12,422 nucleotides of DNA from Methylophilaceae bacterium UBA7525 (GCA_002479405.1 DLMX01000036.1:1-12422); one strand, 5' to 3'. Counted from the first letter of the stretch, positions 1 through 6,973 are shown. A program made the numbers and translations. Notes: generated from the letters alone by a model not told the origin.

Positions 1-762
1 CAAAAAGGCGGTGTCGGTAAAACCACGACCTGTGTCAATCTGGCGGCCAGTCTGGCGGCCACCAGGAGAAAAGTGCTTTTGATCGATCTGGATCCGCAGG
101 GCAATGCCACCACCGGCAGCGGTGTTGACAAGTCGGCGATGAAGAAAACCATCTATCACGTACTGATCGGCAAGAGCTCATTGAAGGAAGTGATTCAGCC
201 CTCGATCAAGGGTAAATTCGATGTGGCGCCGGCCAATCGGGACCTGGCGGGTGCTGAAGTCGAACTGGTCAATGAGATTGCACGCGAAACCAGGCTCAAG
301 GTGGCCTTGAAGGAGGTGCAAGACGATTATGATTATGTGTTGATCGATTGCCCCCCTGCTCTCAGTCTGATTACGGTCAATGCACTGACAGCGGCGCATG
401 CCGTCATGATTCCGATGCAGTGCGAGTATTTTGCGCTGGAAGGCTTGTCCGATCTGGTGAACACCATCAAGAAGGTGCGCTTGCATCTGAATCCGGAGCT
501 GGAAATCGAAGGTTTGCTGCGCACCATGTTTGATAACCGTAACATGCTGGCGCAGCAGGTGTCGGGAGAGCTGGCGCAGCATTTCGGCGACAAGGTCTAC
601 CGTACCGTTATACCGCGCAACATACGTCTGGCGGAAGCGCCGAGTTATGGAGTGCCGGTGCTTTTTCACGACAGAACCTCGAAAGGCGCGCAGGCCTATC
701 TGGCATTGGCCGGTGAAATCATTAATCGCCAGACCACGCAACGCGTAGCAGAAACAAGTTAG
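1..762 (+). CDS. parA: ParA-type chromosome partitioning ATPase, 5'-truncated by the window
   Basis: The frame is open from base 1 to the TAG at 760-762 (253 codons visible). It begins inside the deviant Walker A box, QKGGVGKTTT at visible residues 1-10, so only about ten N-terminal residues lie outside the window. The Walker A' stretch LLIDLDPQGNATTG (residues 26-39) and the Walker B stretch YVLIDCPPAL follow, as in MinD/ParA P-loop ATPases. The family binds DNA non-specifically as an ATP dimer, and its ATPase is stimulated by ParB-parS complexes to segregate replication origins. The GTG at 73 could be mistaken for a start, but it lies downstream of the nucleotide-binding loop and cannot be the true start. 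The gene ends 8 bases before parB, and the parB Shine-Dalgarno overlaps its stop codon, so the two are translationally close. Related Soj and MinD proteins share the motifs, but the parB neighbour settles the identity. Confidence 0.96.
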   Translation, partial: QKGGVGKTTTCVNLAASLAATRRKVLLIDLDPQGNATTGSGVDKSAMKKTIYHVLIGKSSLKEVIQPSIKGKFDVAPANRDLAGAEVELVNEIARETRLKVALKEVQDDYDYVLIDCPPALSLITVNALTAAHAVMIPMQCEYFALEGLSDLVNTIKKVRLHLNPELEIEGLLRTMFDNRNMLAQQVSGELAQHFGDKVYRTVIPRNIRLAEAPSYGVPVLFHDRTSKGAQAYLALAGEIINRQTTQRVAETS

Positions 763-770
763 GAACAATT

Positions 771-1631
771 ATGGTGAAGCTCAAGGGTTTGGGTCGCGGT
801 CTGGATTCGTTGCTGGCAGGCGATGACGGCGCGAGCGGGGATGGTGATGCGCTGAAAATGCTCAAGGTCGGCCAGTTGCAGCCGGGCAAATATCAGCCGC
901 GGACGCTGATGGATCAGGACTCCCTGGCGAGTCTGGCGGATTCGATCAAGACGCAGGGCATCATGCAGCCGATATTGGTGCGTGAAGTAGCCGATGAGCG
1001 CTACGAAATTATCGCTGGTGAACGGCGCTGGCGCGCCTCGCAACTGGCCGGCCTGGAGCAGGTGCCGGTCCTGGTGCGTGACATTCCCGATGAATCTGCA
1101 TTGGCCATGGCGCTGATCGAGAATATTCAGCGTGAAAACCTCAATCCGATTGAAGAAGCGCAGGGAATCAAGCGTCTGATCGATGAATTCGACATGACTC
1201 ACCAACTGGCTGCGGAAGCTGTCGGTCGGTCGAGAACGGCAGTGACCAATCTGCTGCGGCTGTTGAATCTCCTGCCAGCCGTGCAGAACATGGTGATGCA
1301 GGGCGAGATCGAGATGGGGCATGCGCGCGCCCTTCTGGGACTGGACGGCGCAAAGCAGGTAATGGCGGCAGAACAGGTCGCTGCCAAAGGGCTTTCGGTA
1401 CGCGAGGCGGAGCAATTGGCCAAGCGCCTGCTGGCGGATATCAAGAAACCGGCCAGACAGGTAGCGCAGGATAGAGATGTCTTGCGCCTACAGGAAAATC
1501 TGGCCGAGCAACTGGGCGCGCCGGTGCATATACAAACCGGCCGTGGCGGCGCAGGAACCCTGAAAATTCGCTACAGCAACCTCGATCAGCTCGACGACAT
1601 CATTGCCAGACTCAAGGGGTCAAGTCACTGA
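771..1631 (+). CDS. parB: ParB-type chromosome partitioning protein (CTP-dependent DNA clamp)
   Basis: A 286-residue protein, normal for chromosomal ParB. The N-terminal KGLGRGLDSLL (residues 4-15) is the conserved segment that contacts ParA. The ParB/Sulfiredoxin-like domain spans about 34-125, with QPGKYQPR (37-44), the GERRWRAS box (83-90) and ENIQRENLNPIEEA (117-130). The last two are the CTP-binding and clamp-closing motifs of the family. A helix-turn-helix (about 141-166, including AAEAVGRSRTAVTNLLRLL) recognises parS. The C-terminal part (about 230-286) is the expected dimerisation region. The start is supported by AGGA at 761-764, six bases before the ATG, overlapping the parA stop. 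The stop codon lies in the loop of a small inverted repeat (1619-1641). I found no parS-like palindrome in the window, so the binding sites must be elsewhere. Confidence 0.96.
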   Translation: MVKLKGLGRGLDSLLAGDDGASGDGDALKMLKVGQLQPGKYQPRTLMDQDSLASLADSIKTQGIMQPILVREVADERYEIIAGERRWRASQLAGLEQVPVLVRDIPDESALAMALIENIQRENLNPIEEAQGIKRLIDEFDMTHQLAAEAVGRSRTAVTNLLRLLNLLPAVQNMVMQGEIEMGHARALLGLDGAKQVMAAEQVAAKGLSVREAEQLAKRLLADIKKPARQVAQDRDVLRLQENLAEQLGAPVHIQTGRGGAGTLKIRYSNLDQLDDIIARLKGSSH

Positions 1632-1641
1632 CGCACTTGAC
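1619..1641 (+). other. Inverted repeat spanning the parB stop codon
   Basis: GTCAAGT (1619-1625) and ACTTGAC (1635-1641) are perfect 7-bp arms around a 9-base loop containing the parB TGA. Two G-U pairs could extend the stem outward. No T tract follows directly, so it is not a convincing intrinsic terminator. It may protect the 3' end of the parAB message or be chance. The right arm overlaps the candidate -35 box of the atp promoter. Confidence 0.45.
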
Positions 1642-1665
1642 TTAAGAGCCATTTAACAAGACAAT
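1637..1665 (+). promoter_or_regulatory. Candidate sigma70 promoter for the atp operon
   Basis: TTGACT (1637-1642, 5 of 6 consensus matches) is separated by exactly 17 bases from GACAAT (1660-1665, 4 of 6 matches). It lies about 80 bases upstream of the atpI start, in the 114-base parB-atpI gap, where an ATP synthase operon promoter would be expected. This is by-eye consensus matching only. A second weaker pair, TTGATA (1673-1678) with TGCAAT (1698-1703), has a 19-base spacer. Confidence 0.4.
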
Positions 1666-1682
1666 TCAGGGCTTGATAAATT

Positions 1683-1702
1683 TTGCAGAAGAATTTCTGC
1701 AA
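1683..1702. promoter_or_regulatory. Perfect 8-bp inverted repeat in the parB-atpI gap
   Basis: TTGCAGAA (1683-1690) and TTCTGCAA (1695-1702) flank a 4-base loop, about 43 bases before the atpI start and downstream of the best promoter candidate. It would sit in the 5' leader of the atp mRNA, or act as an operator. An AT-rich stretch (TTAATTT) follows, so a weak terminator for parB read-through is also possible. The symmetry is seen directly; the role is unknown. Confidence 0.45.
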
Positions 1703-1745
1703 TTAATTTGCAACCCGGGTTTGTTAGACTTCAGTCGGAAATCAC

Positions 1746-2171
1746 TTGTCAGACAATAACTTAGCGGCAAGTGCGCCGGAAATTGAAAAAGTCACCGCAA
1801 TATTCAAGCGAGCTGCAAAATGGCAGAGCATCAGTACGCTCGGCATCGCAGCTGTTGCTTATGTGCTTGCCGGTATGCCGGGTTTGATCTCTGCGCTGAT
1901 AGGCGGAGCTGTGGTGTTGATCGGCAGTTTTGTCGCCACGCGGATCGCGCGGCGCAGCGAGAGAAGCACACAGGCAAGCGCAATACTCATCAACATGTTA
2001 TTAGCTGAAGCCGTCAAGATCCTGGTGATCGTGATGTTGCTCTGGTTGAGTTTTAAAGTATATGCAGATCAGTTGGTGCTGATGGCCTTGTTTTGTTCTC
2101 TGGCCGCAGCAGCGATATTGTCTGGTTCGGCAGTTTATGCCCTCAATAGTGAAAGTGAAAAGCAAGGTTAA
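1746..2171 (+). CDS. atpI: ATP synthase-associated membrane protein AtpI (I subunit)
   Basis: A 141-residue small membrane protein at the head of the ATP synthase operon, where atpI is usually found. A short polar N-terminus (1-27) is followed by four hydrophobic segments at about 29-44, 46-65, 78-104 and 109-133. A basic loop (RIARRSERS, about 66-74) lies between the second and third. The family is not part of the finished enzyme; it is linked to c-ring assembly and Mg2+ supply. The start is a TTG at 1746. The frame opens only after a TAG at 1725-1727 and has no ATG before residue 44, which would remove the first membrane segment. A weak CGGAA lies just upstream. The TTG and poor Shine-Dalgarno suggest low translation, fitting a sub-stoichiometric helper. 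AAGG at 2164-2167, inside its last codons, serves atpB. Position and topology carry the call, because the sequence is poorly conserved. Confidence 0.85.
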   Translation: MSDNNLAASAPEIEKVTAIFKRAAKWQSISTLGIAAVAYVLAGMPGLISALIGGAVVLIGSFVATRIARRSERSTQASAILINMLLAEAVKILVIVMLLWLSFKVYADQLVLMALFCSLAAAAILSGSAVYALNSESEKQG

Positions 2172-2176
2172 CAGTC

Positions 2177-2986
2177 ATGGCGACAGAGCACGAATTAAGT
2201 CCTTCCGGTTATATCTCACATCACCTTTCCAATAATGCCGTCCCGCTGGGCGATGGTGGTTTCTGGACATTGCATATAGACACATTGGGCATGTCTGCCA
2301 TTCTGGGCGTTATCGTATTCGGTCTGCTCTGGCTGGCAGCGCGTGGCGTGACCTCCGGTGTGCCGAACAAGCGGCAGGCTTTCGTAGAGTTACTGTTTGG
2401 TTTCATTGATGGTCAGGTGAAAAGCATTTTCCATGGCGAGCGCCATAAATTCATAGCGCCGCTGGCTTTGACCGTGTTTGTCTGGGTGTTCATGATGAAT
2501 GCCATGGACTTTTTGCCGATCGATATCATGGCTTGGATTTATCATTCTGTTTTTGGCCTCGAATACTGGCGTAGCGTCCCTACTTCCGATATCAATGCAA
2601 CCTTCGCGCTGGCGCTGGCCGTATGGTTCCTGATGATTTTCTTCGCCATCAGCGTCAAAGGCCTGGGTGGTTGGATACACGAACTGTTCTGCTCACCGTT
2701 CGGCAGCAACCCGCTGGTCTGGATCCCCAATTTCCTCTTCAATATCATCGAATACGTTTCAAAGCCTCTCTCCCATTCCCTGCGTCTGTTCGGCAACATG
2801 TATGCCGGTGAAGTGATCTTTCTGTTGCTGGGCATGTGGGCTGCGACCGGTCTGGTCGGCACGTTCTTCGGCGCGTTCCTGGGCATTGGCTGGGCAATCT
2901 TCCATATTCTGATTGTGACCTTGCAGGCGTTCATTTTCATGACCCTGACCGTTGTCTATCTGTCCATGGCGCATGATAGTCACTGA
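2177..2986 (+). CDS. atpB: F1Fo ATP synthase subunit a (proton channel stator)
   Basis: A 269-residue polytopic inner-membrane protein, normal for subunit a. It forms the proton half-channels against the c-ring. The signature SLRLFGNMYAGE is at 201-212 and includes the essential arginine, Arg203, equivalent to E. coli Arg210. Helix-rich stretches are visible at about 38-57, 93-112, 140-161, 188-200, 211-236 and 238-264. The last carries VTLQAFIFMTLTVVYLS, with the conserved Gln250. The N-terminal 30 residues are periplasmic-type polar sequence. The ATG at 2177 follows atpI by 5 bases, with AAGG (2164-2167) as a modest Shine-Dalgarno. The ELSPSGYISHHLSN start resembles other proteobacterial subunit a proteins. 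A T-rich gap separates it from atpE. The carboxylate in AtpE is Asp, which points to a proton rather than a sodium enzyme. Confidence 0.97.
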   Translation: MATEHELSPSGYISHHLSNNAVPLGDGGFWTLHIDTLGMSAILGVIVFGLLWLAARGVTSGVPNKRQAFVELLFGFIDGQVKSIFHGERHKFIAPLALTVFVWVFMMNAMDFLPIDIMAWIYHSVFGLEYWRSVPTSDINATFALALAVWFLMIFFAISVKGLGGWIHELFCSPFGSNPLVWIPNFLFNIIEYVSKPLSHSLRLFGNMYAGEVIFLLLGMWAATGLVGTFFGAFLGIGWAIFHILIVTLQAFIFMTLTVVYLSMAHDSH

Positions 2987-3053
2987 TTGATTTTTTAGTT
3001 GTGTAGTTTTTAGTGTTTCAAAGTAGTAGCCCTTAATATCGAAAGGAAAAGTA
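2987..3053 (+). promoter_or_regulatory. U-rich leader and strong Shine-Dalgarno of atpE
   Basis: The 67-base atpB-atpE gap is unusually T-rich, with T6 at 2991-2996 and TTTTT at 3007-3011. It ends in AAAGGA (3042-3047), six bases before the atpE ATG, the best ribosome site in the operon. In E. coli a U-rich leader enhances atpE translation to supply the roughly ten c subunits per enzyme. A similar role here is inferred from position and composition. Confidence 0.55.
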
Positions 3054-3326
3054 ATGGAAAGCGTGCAATTTTTAGCAATGATTCAAGCATACACAGGCAT
3101 TGGTATCGGCCTGATCATCGGTCTGGGTGCTGCAGGTGCCTGTATCGGTATCGGTATCATGAGTGCCAGCTTTCTGGACGGCGCTGCTCGCCAACCGGAA
3201 CTGACAGCTTCTCTGCAAGTCAAGGTCTTCCTGCTGCTGGGTCTGATCGACGCTTCCTTCATTATCGGTGTTGGTCTGGCCATGATGTTCGCGTTCGCAA
3301 ACCCATTGCTGGCAGTTGTTGCTTAA
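3054..3326 (+). CDS. atpE: F1Fo ATP synthase subunit c (proteolipid ring)
   Basis: A 90-residue hairpin of two membrane helices (about 10-40 and 56-85), within the usual range of roughly 75-90 residues. Helix 1 holds the glycine-rich packing motif (GIGIGLIIGLGAAGACIGIG, 15-34). The polar loop has ARQPE (45-49), which contacts gamma and epsilon. Helix 2 carries the ion-binding carboxylate Asp66 in GLIDASFIIGVG. An Asp without the Gln/Glu-Ser set of sodium-type c subunits indicates H+ coupling. Repeated GGTATCGG-like DNA near 3140-3160 simply encodes the Gly-Ile repeats. The ATG at 3054 has the operon's strongest Shine-Dalgarno and a U-rich leader, fitting the need for many copies. It is followed by two small hairpins before atpF. 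Confidence 0.97.
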   Translation: MESVQFLAMIQAYTGIGIGLIIGLGAAGACIGIGIMSASFLDGAARQPELTASLQVKVFLLLGLIDASFIIGVGLAMMFAFANPLLAVVA

Positions 3327-3332
3327 GTCCTT

Positions 3333-3379
3333 AACTAATCAGTTTAGTTGCGAGGTCCTGTTTGAAATGCAGGACTTTG
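3333..3379 (+). other. Two tandem hairpins between atpE and atpF
   Basis: AACTAA (3333-3338) and TTAGTT (3344-3349) form a short AT stem. It is immediately followed by CGAGGTCCTG (3351-3360) pairing with CAGGACTTTG (3370-3379), with two G-U pairs and a 9-base loop. No T tract follows, so full termination is unlikely. A role in stabilising the 3' end of the atpE message, or in processing between the c and b cistrons, is inferred from its position. Confidence 0.5.
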
Positions 3380-3395
3380 CAGCTAGGAGCAAAAG

Positions 3396-3866
3396 ATGAA
3401 TATAAACCTGACACTCTTTGCGCAGGCTATTACATTCGCAGTGCTGATTTGGTTTACCGCCAAGTTTATCTGGCCCCCATTGCTGGGTGCCATTGAAAAG
3501 CGCCAGAAAGAAATCGCGGATGGTTTGGCTGCAGGCGAACGTGGACGCAGTGAGTTGGAGCAGGCCTCAAAGCGTTCTGCGGAAACAGTAGAAGAAGCCA
3601 AGCTACGTGCGTCCGATATTATTTCCCAGGCTGAAAAGCGTGCGACCGAAATTGTTGAAGCTGCAAAGGATGCTGCCAAAACCGAGGGTGATCGCATTAT
3701 CGCCGGAGCCAAGGCTGAAATTGATCAGGAAGTGAATCGCGCCAAGGAAGGCTTGCGTCAGCAAGTTTCCGCTTTGGCCGTCGCTGGCGCAGAGAAGATT
3801 CTGCGTAAAGAGATCGATGCCAAAGCCCATGCCGATATGTTAAGCACTATCGCTAACGAGCTATAA
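3396..3866 (+). CDS. atpF: F1Fo ATP synthase subunit b (peripheral stalk)
   Basis: A 156-residue protein, the usual size for subunit b. One N-terminal membrane anchor (about 7-29, with IWFTAKFIWPPL) is followed by a long charged Ala/Glu/Lys/Arg-rich helix (about 33-140) that dimerises to form the stator stalk. The ending SALAVAGAEKILRKEID (125-141) matches the C-terminal region that binds the delta subunit. The N-terminal MNINLTLFAQAITFAVL pattern is typical of proteobacterial b. The ATG at 3396 has a strong AGGAG (3385-3389) six bases upstream. There is one b-type gene only and no b' paralogue, so the stalk is presumably a homodimer. The 16-base gap to atpH contains only a weak AGAGAG as ribosome site. 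Confidence 0.96.
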   Translation: MNINLTLFAQAITFAVLIWFTAKFIWPPLLGAIEKRQKEIADGLAAGERGRSELEQASKRSAETVEEAKLRASDIISQAEKRATEIVEAAKDAAKTEGDRIIAGAKAEIDQEVNRAKEGLRQQVSALAVAGAEKILRKEIDAKAHADMLSTIANEL

Positions 3867-3882
3867 GAGAGCAAGTACGATC

Positions 3883-4419
3883 ATGGCTGAAGCAATCACT
3901 ATCGTTAGACCCTATGCCGTTGCTGCGTTTCGTCTGGCAAAGGAACAGAAGGCGCTGACCAAATGGTCGGAAATGCTGAATTTTGCTGCCGCGGTGGCAG
4001 CAGATGCACAGATGAAAGCCTATATTGAGGATCCAAAAGTCACAGCGGAAGCGTTGGAAAAGATGTTTCTGGCAATCTGCGACAAGAAACTCGATGCGGC
4101 TGGCGTCAACTTGATCAAGCTGCTTGGTGAATACGGCCGTCTGGCATTGCTGCCGGAAGTGGCAGCTGCCTTTGAAGAACTGAAGGCTGAAGATGAAGGC
4201 GTGCTGGAGGCCGAAATCACGGCTGCCGCAAAGCCTGCAGACGGTGCGGTCAAGGATCTGGTCAAACGTCTGGAAACCAAGTTCGGCAAGAAAATCGAAG
4301 CAAGCGTCAAGATCGACCCTGAGCTTATTGGCGGGGTCAAGATTGTGATTGGCGATACCGTCATCGACGCTTCCGTCCGTGGTCAACTTCAAGAGTTGGC
4401 CTACACGCTTAAAAGTTAG
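3883..4419 (+). CDS. atpH: F1 ATP synthase subunit delta (OSCP homologue)
   Basis: A 178-residue protein, the normal delta length. Delta sits on top of F1 and joins it to the b-subunit stalk. An N-terminal helical domain (about 1-105, starting ITIVRPYAVAAFRLAKEQ) binds alpha. The C-terminal domain carries the family signature IDPELIGGVKIVIGDTVIDA (145-164), followed by SVRGQLQEL. Its reading frame ends at the TAG at 4417-4419, 25 bases before atpA. The start ATG at 3883 is the first in frame after the atpF stop and matches the usual MAE-plus-PYA onset. The ribosome site is weak (AGAGAG at about 3866-3871), so translation may partly depend on coupling to atpF. Nothing is unusual in composition. 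Confidence 0.95.
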   Translation: MAEAITIVRPYAVAAFRLAKEQKALTKWSEMLNFAAAVAADAQMKAYIEDPKVTAEALEKMFLAICDKKLDAAGVNLIKLLGEYGRLALLPEVAAAFEELKAEDEGVLEAEITAAAKPADGAVKDLVKRLETKFGKKIEASVKIDPELIGGVKIVIGDTVIDASVRGQLQELAYTLKS

Positions 4420-4444
4420 GCCATAAAGGTCAGGAGACAGAGTA

Positions 4445-5986
4445 ATGCAGTTATCCACATCAGAAATCAGTGAACTGATTAAAAGCAGGTTAGAGAATTA
4501 CGATACCAGTGCAGAAGCGCGTACCCAAGGTACCGTGATTTCTGTCACCGACGGTATCGTGCGTATCCACGGTTTGTCCAATGTCATGTCCGGTGAAATG
4601 ATCGAGTTCCCGGGCAATACATTCGGTCTCGCGCTCAATCTTGAGCGCGATTCTGTTGGTGCCGTGGTGCTGGGTGCTTATGAACACATTTCCGAAGGCG
4701 ATACATGTAAATGTACCGGTCGTATTCTGGAAGTGCCGGTTGGTCCGGAACTGGTTGGCCGCGTGGTCAATGCGTTGGGTCAGCCGATTGATGGCAAGGG
4801 CCCGGTCAATGCCAAGATGACCGACAAGATCGAGAAGGTTGCGCCAGGCGTTATTGCCCGTAAGTCCGTTTCACAGCCAGTGCAGACCGGTTTGAAGTCA
4901 GTTGACTCCATGGTGCCGGTAGGCCGTGGTCAGCGTGAGTTGATCATTGGTGACCGTCAGACCGGCAAGACTGCCGTTGCCGTCGACGCGATCATCAACC
5001 AGAAGGGTCAGAACATGACCTGTATCTACGTTGCGATCGGTCAGAAAGCTTCAACCATTGCCAATGTCGTGCGTAAGCTGGAAGAAAACGGCGCGATGGA
5101 ATACACCATCGTCGTTGCCGCTTCTGCTTCCGACTCTGCGGCGCTGCAATTCATTGCACCATACGCCGGTTGTACCATGGGTGAATACTTCCGTGACCGT
5201 GGCGAAGATGCATTGATCGTTTACGATGATTTGACCAAGCAAGCGATTGCCTACCGTCAAATCTCCCTGCTGCTGCGTCGTCCACCAGGCCGCGAAGCTT
5301 ATCCGGGTGACGTGTTCTACATCCACTCCCGCCTGCTCGAGCGTGCAGCTCGCGTCAACGAAGAGTATGTTGAGAATTTCACCAGTGGCGAAGTCAAGGG
5401 CAAGACGGGTTCGTTAACCGCATTGCCGATCATTGAAACTGCAGCCGGTGACGTTTCCGCTTTCGTTCCGACCAACGTGATTTCGATTACCGACGGCCAG
5501 ATCTTCCTGGAAACCGACCTGTTCAACGCCGGTATCCGTCCTGCGATCAACGCCGGTATTTCCGTATCCCGTGTCGGTGGCGCTGCGCAAACCAAGGTCA
5601 TCAAGAAACTGGGTGGCGGTGTGCGTCTGGCACTGGCTCAGTACCGCGAACTGGCTGCGTTCGCGCAGTTTGCTTCCGATCTGGACGAAGCGACCCGCAA
5701 GCAACTGGAACGTGGCCGCATGTTCACCGAGCTGATGAAGCAGGCCCAATATGCACCGCTGAGCGTATCCAACATGGCATTGACCCTGCTGGCTGCGAAC
5801 AAGGGCTATTTCGATGACGTGCCTGTCAATCGCGCGCTGGCATTTGAATCCGCACTGCATTCCTTCATGGCTTCCAAGTACAAGGCCTTGATGGACAAGA
5901 TCGAAACCACCAAGGATCTGGCGGGTGACGATGAGAAGGCAGTGGTTGCTGCAATCGAGGATTTCAAAGCCAATAACGCGTACTAA
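4445..5986 (+). CDS. atpA: F1 ATP synthase subunit alpha
   Basis: A 513-residue protein, exactly the E. coli alpha length. Alpha forms the three non-catalytic nucleotide sites of the alpha3-beta3 hexamer. An N-terminal beta-barrel (about 25-95) is followed by a RecA-like core with Walker A GDRQTGKT (169-176, Lys175) and Walker B-type ALIVYDDL (about 256-263). The ATP synthase alpha/beta signature PAINAGISVS is at 366-375. The arginine finger reaching into the catalytic site is Arg376. A C-terminal helical bundle follows. The ATG at 4445 has a good AGGAG (4432-4436) eight bases upstream. Codon choice leans to GGT, CGT and AAC, as in highly expressed genes. The last codons overlap the first unit of a short imperfect tandem repeat running into the atpG leader. 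Confidence 0.98.
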   Translation: MQLSTSEISELIKSRLENYDTSAEARTQGTVISVTDGIVRIHGLSNVMSGEMIEFPGNTFGLALNLERDSVGAVVLGAYEHISEGDTCKCTGRILEVPVGPELVGRVVNALGQPIDGKGPVNAKMTDKIEKVAPGVIARKSVSQPVQTGLKSVDSMVPVGRGQRELIIGDRQTGKTAVAVDAIINQKGQNMTCIYVAIGQKASTIANVVRKLEENGAMEYTIVVAASASDSAALQFIAPYAGCTMGEYFRDRGEDALIVYDDLTKQAIAYRQISLLLRRPPGREAYPGDVFYIHSRLLERAARVNEEYVENFTSGEVKGKTGSLTALPIIETAAGDVSAFVPTNVISITDGQIFLETDLFNAGIRPAINAGISVSRVGGAAQTKVIKKLGGGVRLALAQYRELAAFAQFASDLDEATRKQLERGRMFTELMKQAQYAPLSVSNMALTLLAANKGYFDDVPVNRALAFESALHSFMASKYKALMDKIETTKDLAGDDEKAVVAAIEDFKANNAY

Positions 5987-6012
5987 GAACGCGCTTACTG
6001 AAGCTTACTAAA
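5975..6012 (+). repeat. Three imperfect 12-13 base tandem units at the atpA end and atpG leader
   Basis: AACGCGTACTAAG (5975-5987), AACGCGCTTACTG (5988-6000) and AAGCTTACTAAA (6001-6012) lie head to tail. The first contains the atpA stop codon. They look like a small slippage duplication that lengthened the atpA-atpG gap and moved the stop away from the atpG ribosome site. No known element matches. Confidence 0.45.
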
Positions 6013-6027
6013 TAGGCAGATTAAACA

Positions 6028-6909
6028 ATGGCCGGTAGCAAAGAGATTAGAACCAAGATCAAGAGTGTAGAAAATACACGCAAGATCACCAAGGCGATGG
6101 AAATGGTGGCCGCATCGAAAATGCGCAAGGCGCAGGATCGCATGCGTGCAGCCCGCCCTTATGCGGAGAAAATTCGCAATGTGGCAGCTCACTTGTCCAA
6201 AGCCAATCCCGAGTATAAGCATCCGTTCATGATCACGCGTGACAAGGTCAACAACGTTGGCGTCATCGTCGTCAGTTCGGACAAGGGTCTGTGCGGCGGA
6301 CTGAACACCAACGTGTTGCGTATGTCGCTCAATCGCATGAAGTCCTGGGAAGCTGAAGGCAAAGGTGTCGCTGTCAGCGCCATCGGTAACAAGGGCTTCG
6401 CCTTCATGAATCGCGTCGGTGGTAACGTCAAATCGCATGTTGTCGGTTTGGGTGATGCACCGCATGTCGAAAAACTGATTGGCGCAATCAAGGTGATGCT
6501 GGACGCTTATGTTGCAGGCGAAATCGATCAGCTCTACATCTGCTATACCCGTTTCATCAATACCATGAAGCAGGAACCGGCGATGGAACAGCTGCTGCCG
6601 CTTTCCAGTGAGCAGTTGGCAGAAGACGATGCGAGTGCCAAAGGCCATTGGGATTACATTTACGAGCCGGATGCCAAAAGCGTTCTGGACGATTTGATGA
6701 CACGCTACATCGAATCACTCATCTATCACTCGGTCGCCGAGAACATGGCTTCTGAGCAAAGTGCACGTATGGTCGCAATGAAATCCGCCTCAGACAACGC
6801 CAAGAATGTTATCGGCGAGCTGAAGCTGGTCTACAACAAGGCCCGTCAGGCCGCGATTACCAAGGAGATCTCGGAAATCGTCGGTGGCGCAGCGGCGGTC
6901 AGTTCTTAA
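6028..6909 (+). CDS. atpG: F1 ATP synthase subunit gamma (central rotor)
   Basis: A 293-residue protein, normal for gamma. Gamma is the rotating central shaft that couples the c-ring to conformational change in beta. The N-terminal coiled-coil helix is evident in MAGSKEIRTKIKSVENTRKI and the following TKAMEMVAASKMRKAQ (residues 1-36). The conserved SSDKGLCGGLN motif is at 83-93. The C-terminal helix (about 235-290, including MKSASDNAKNVIGELKLVYN and the RQAAITKEISEIVGGA signature) pairs with the first helix. Starting at the ATG at 6028 gives the conserved MAGSKEIR onset. The ribosome site is weak, with only AGG at 6014-6016, 11 bases upstream, which may help hold gamma at one copy per enzyme. 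A 64-base gap separates it from atpD. Confidence 0.97.
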   Translation: MAGSKEIRTKIKSVENTRKITKAMEMVAASKMRKAQDRMRAARPYAEKIRNVAAHLSKANPEYKHPFMITRDKVNNVGVIVVSSDKGLCGGLNTNVLRMSLNRMKSWEAEGKGVAVSAIGNKGFAFMNRVGGNVKSHVVGLGDAPHVEKLIGAIKVMLDAYVAGEIDQLYICYTRFINTMKQEPAMEQLLPLSSEQLAEDDASAKGHWDYIYEPDAKSVLDDLMTRYIESLIYHSVAENMASEQSARMVAMKSASDNAKNVIGELKLVYNKARQAAITKEISEIVGGAAAVSS

Positions 6910-6961
6910 CGATAGCAACAAAGCAGTTTGACAGAGTTCATTTGGCAGATTGAGTTTGAAT

Positions 6962-6966
6962 AAGGA
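6962..6966 (+). promoter_or_regulatory. Shine-Dalgarno that fixes the atpD start at 6974
   Basis: AAGGA at 6962-6966 is seven bases before ATG 6974. The open frame extends upstream to a TTG at 6950, but that start would put this ribosome site inside the coding region and add eight residues not seen in the family. The ATG at 6974 is therefore preferred. Confidence 0.85.
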
Positions 6967-6973
6967 ATTTAAA

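Noticed and set aside
178..768. Long open frame antisense to parA (196 codons), and similar antisense frames over parB, atpH, atpA, atpG, atpD, glmU and glmS
   Set aside because: They mirror strongly conserved genes, lack recognisable motifs and ribosome sites, and are rich in His, Gln, Cys and Arg in the way reverse-frame artefacts are.
3137..3160. GGTATCGG micro-repeats in atpE
   Set aside because: They encode the Gly-Ile helix-packing motif of subunit c.
6928..6956. Perfect TTGACA (6928-6933) in the atpG-atpD gap, suggesting an internal promoter for atpD
   Set aside because: No acceptable -10 box lies at a 16-18 base spacing; TGAGTT-like bases occupy that position.
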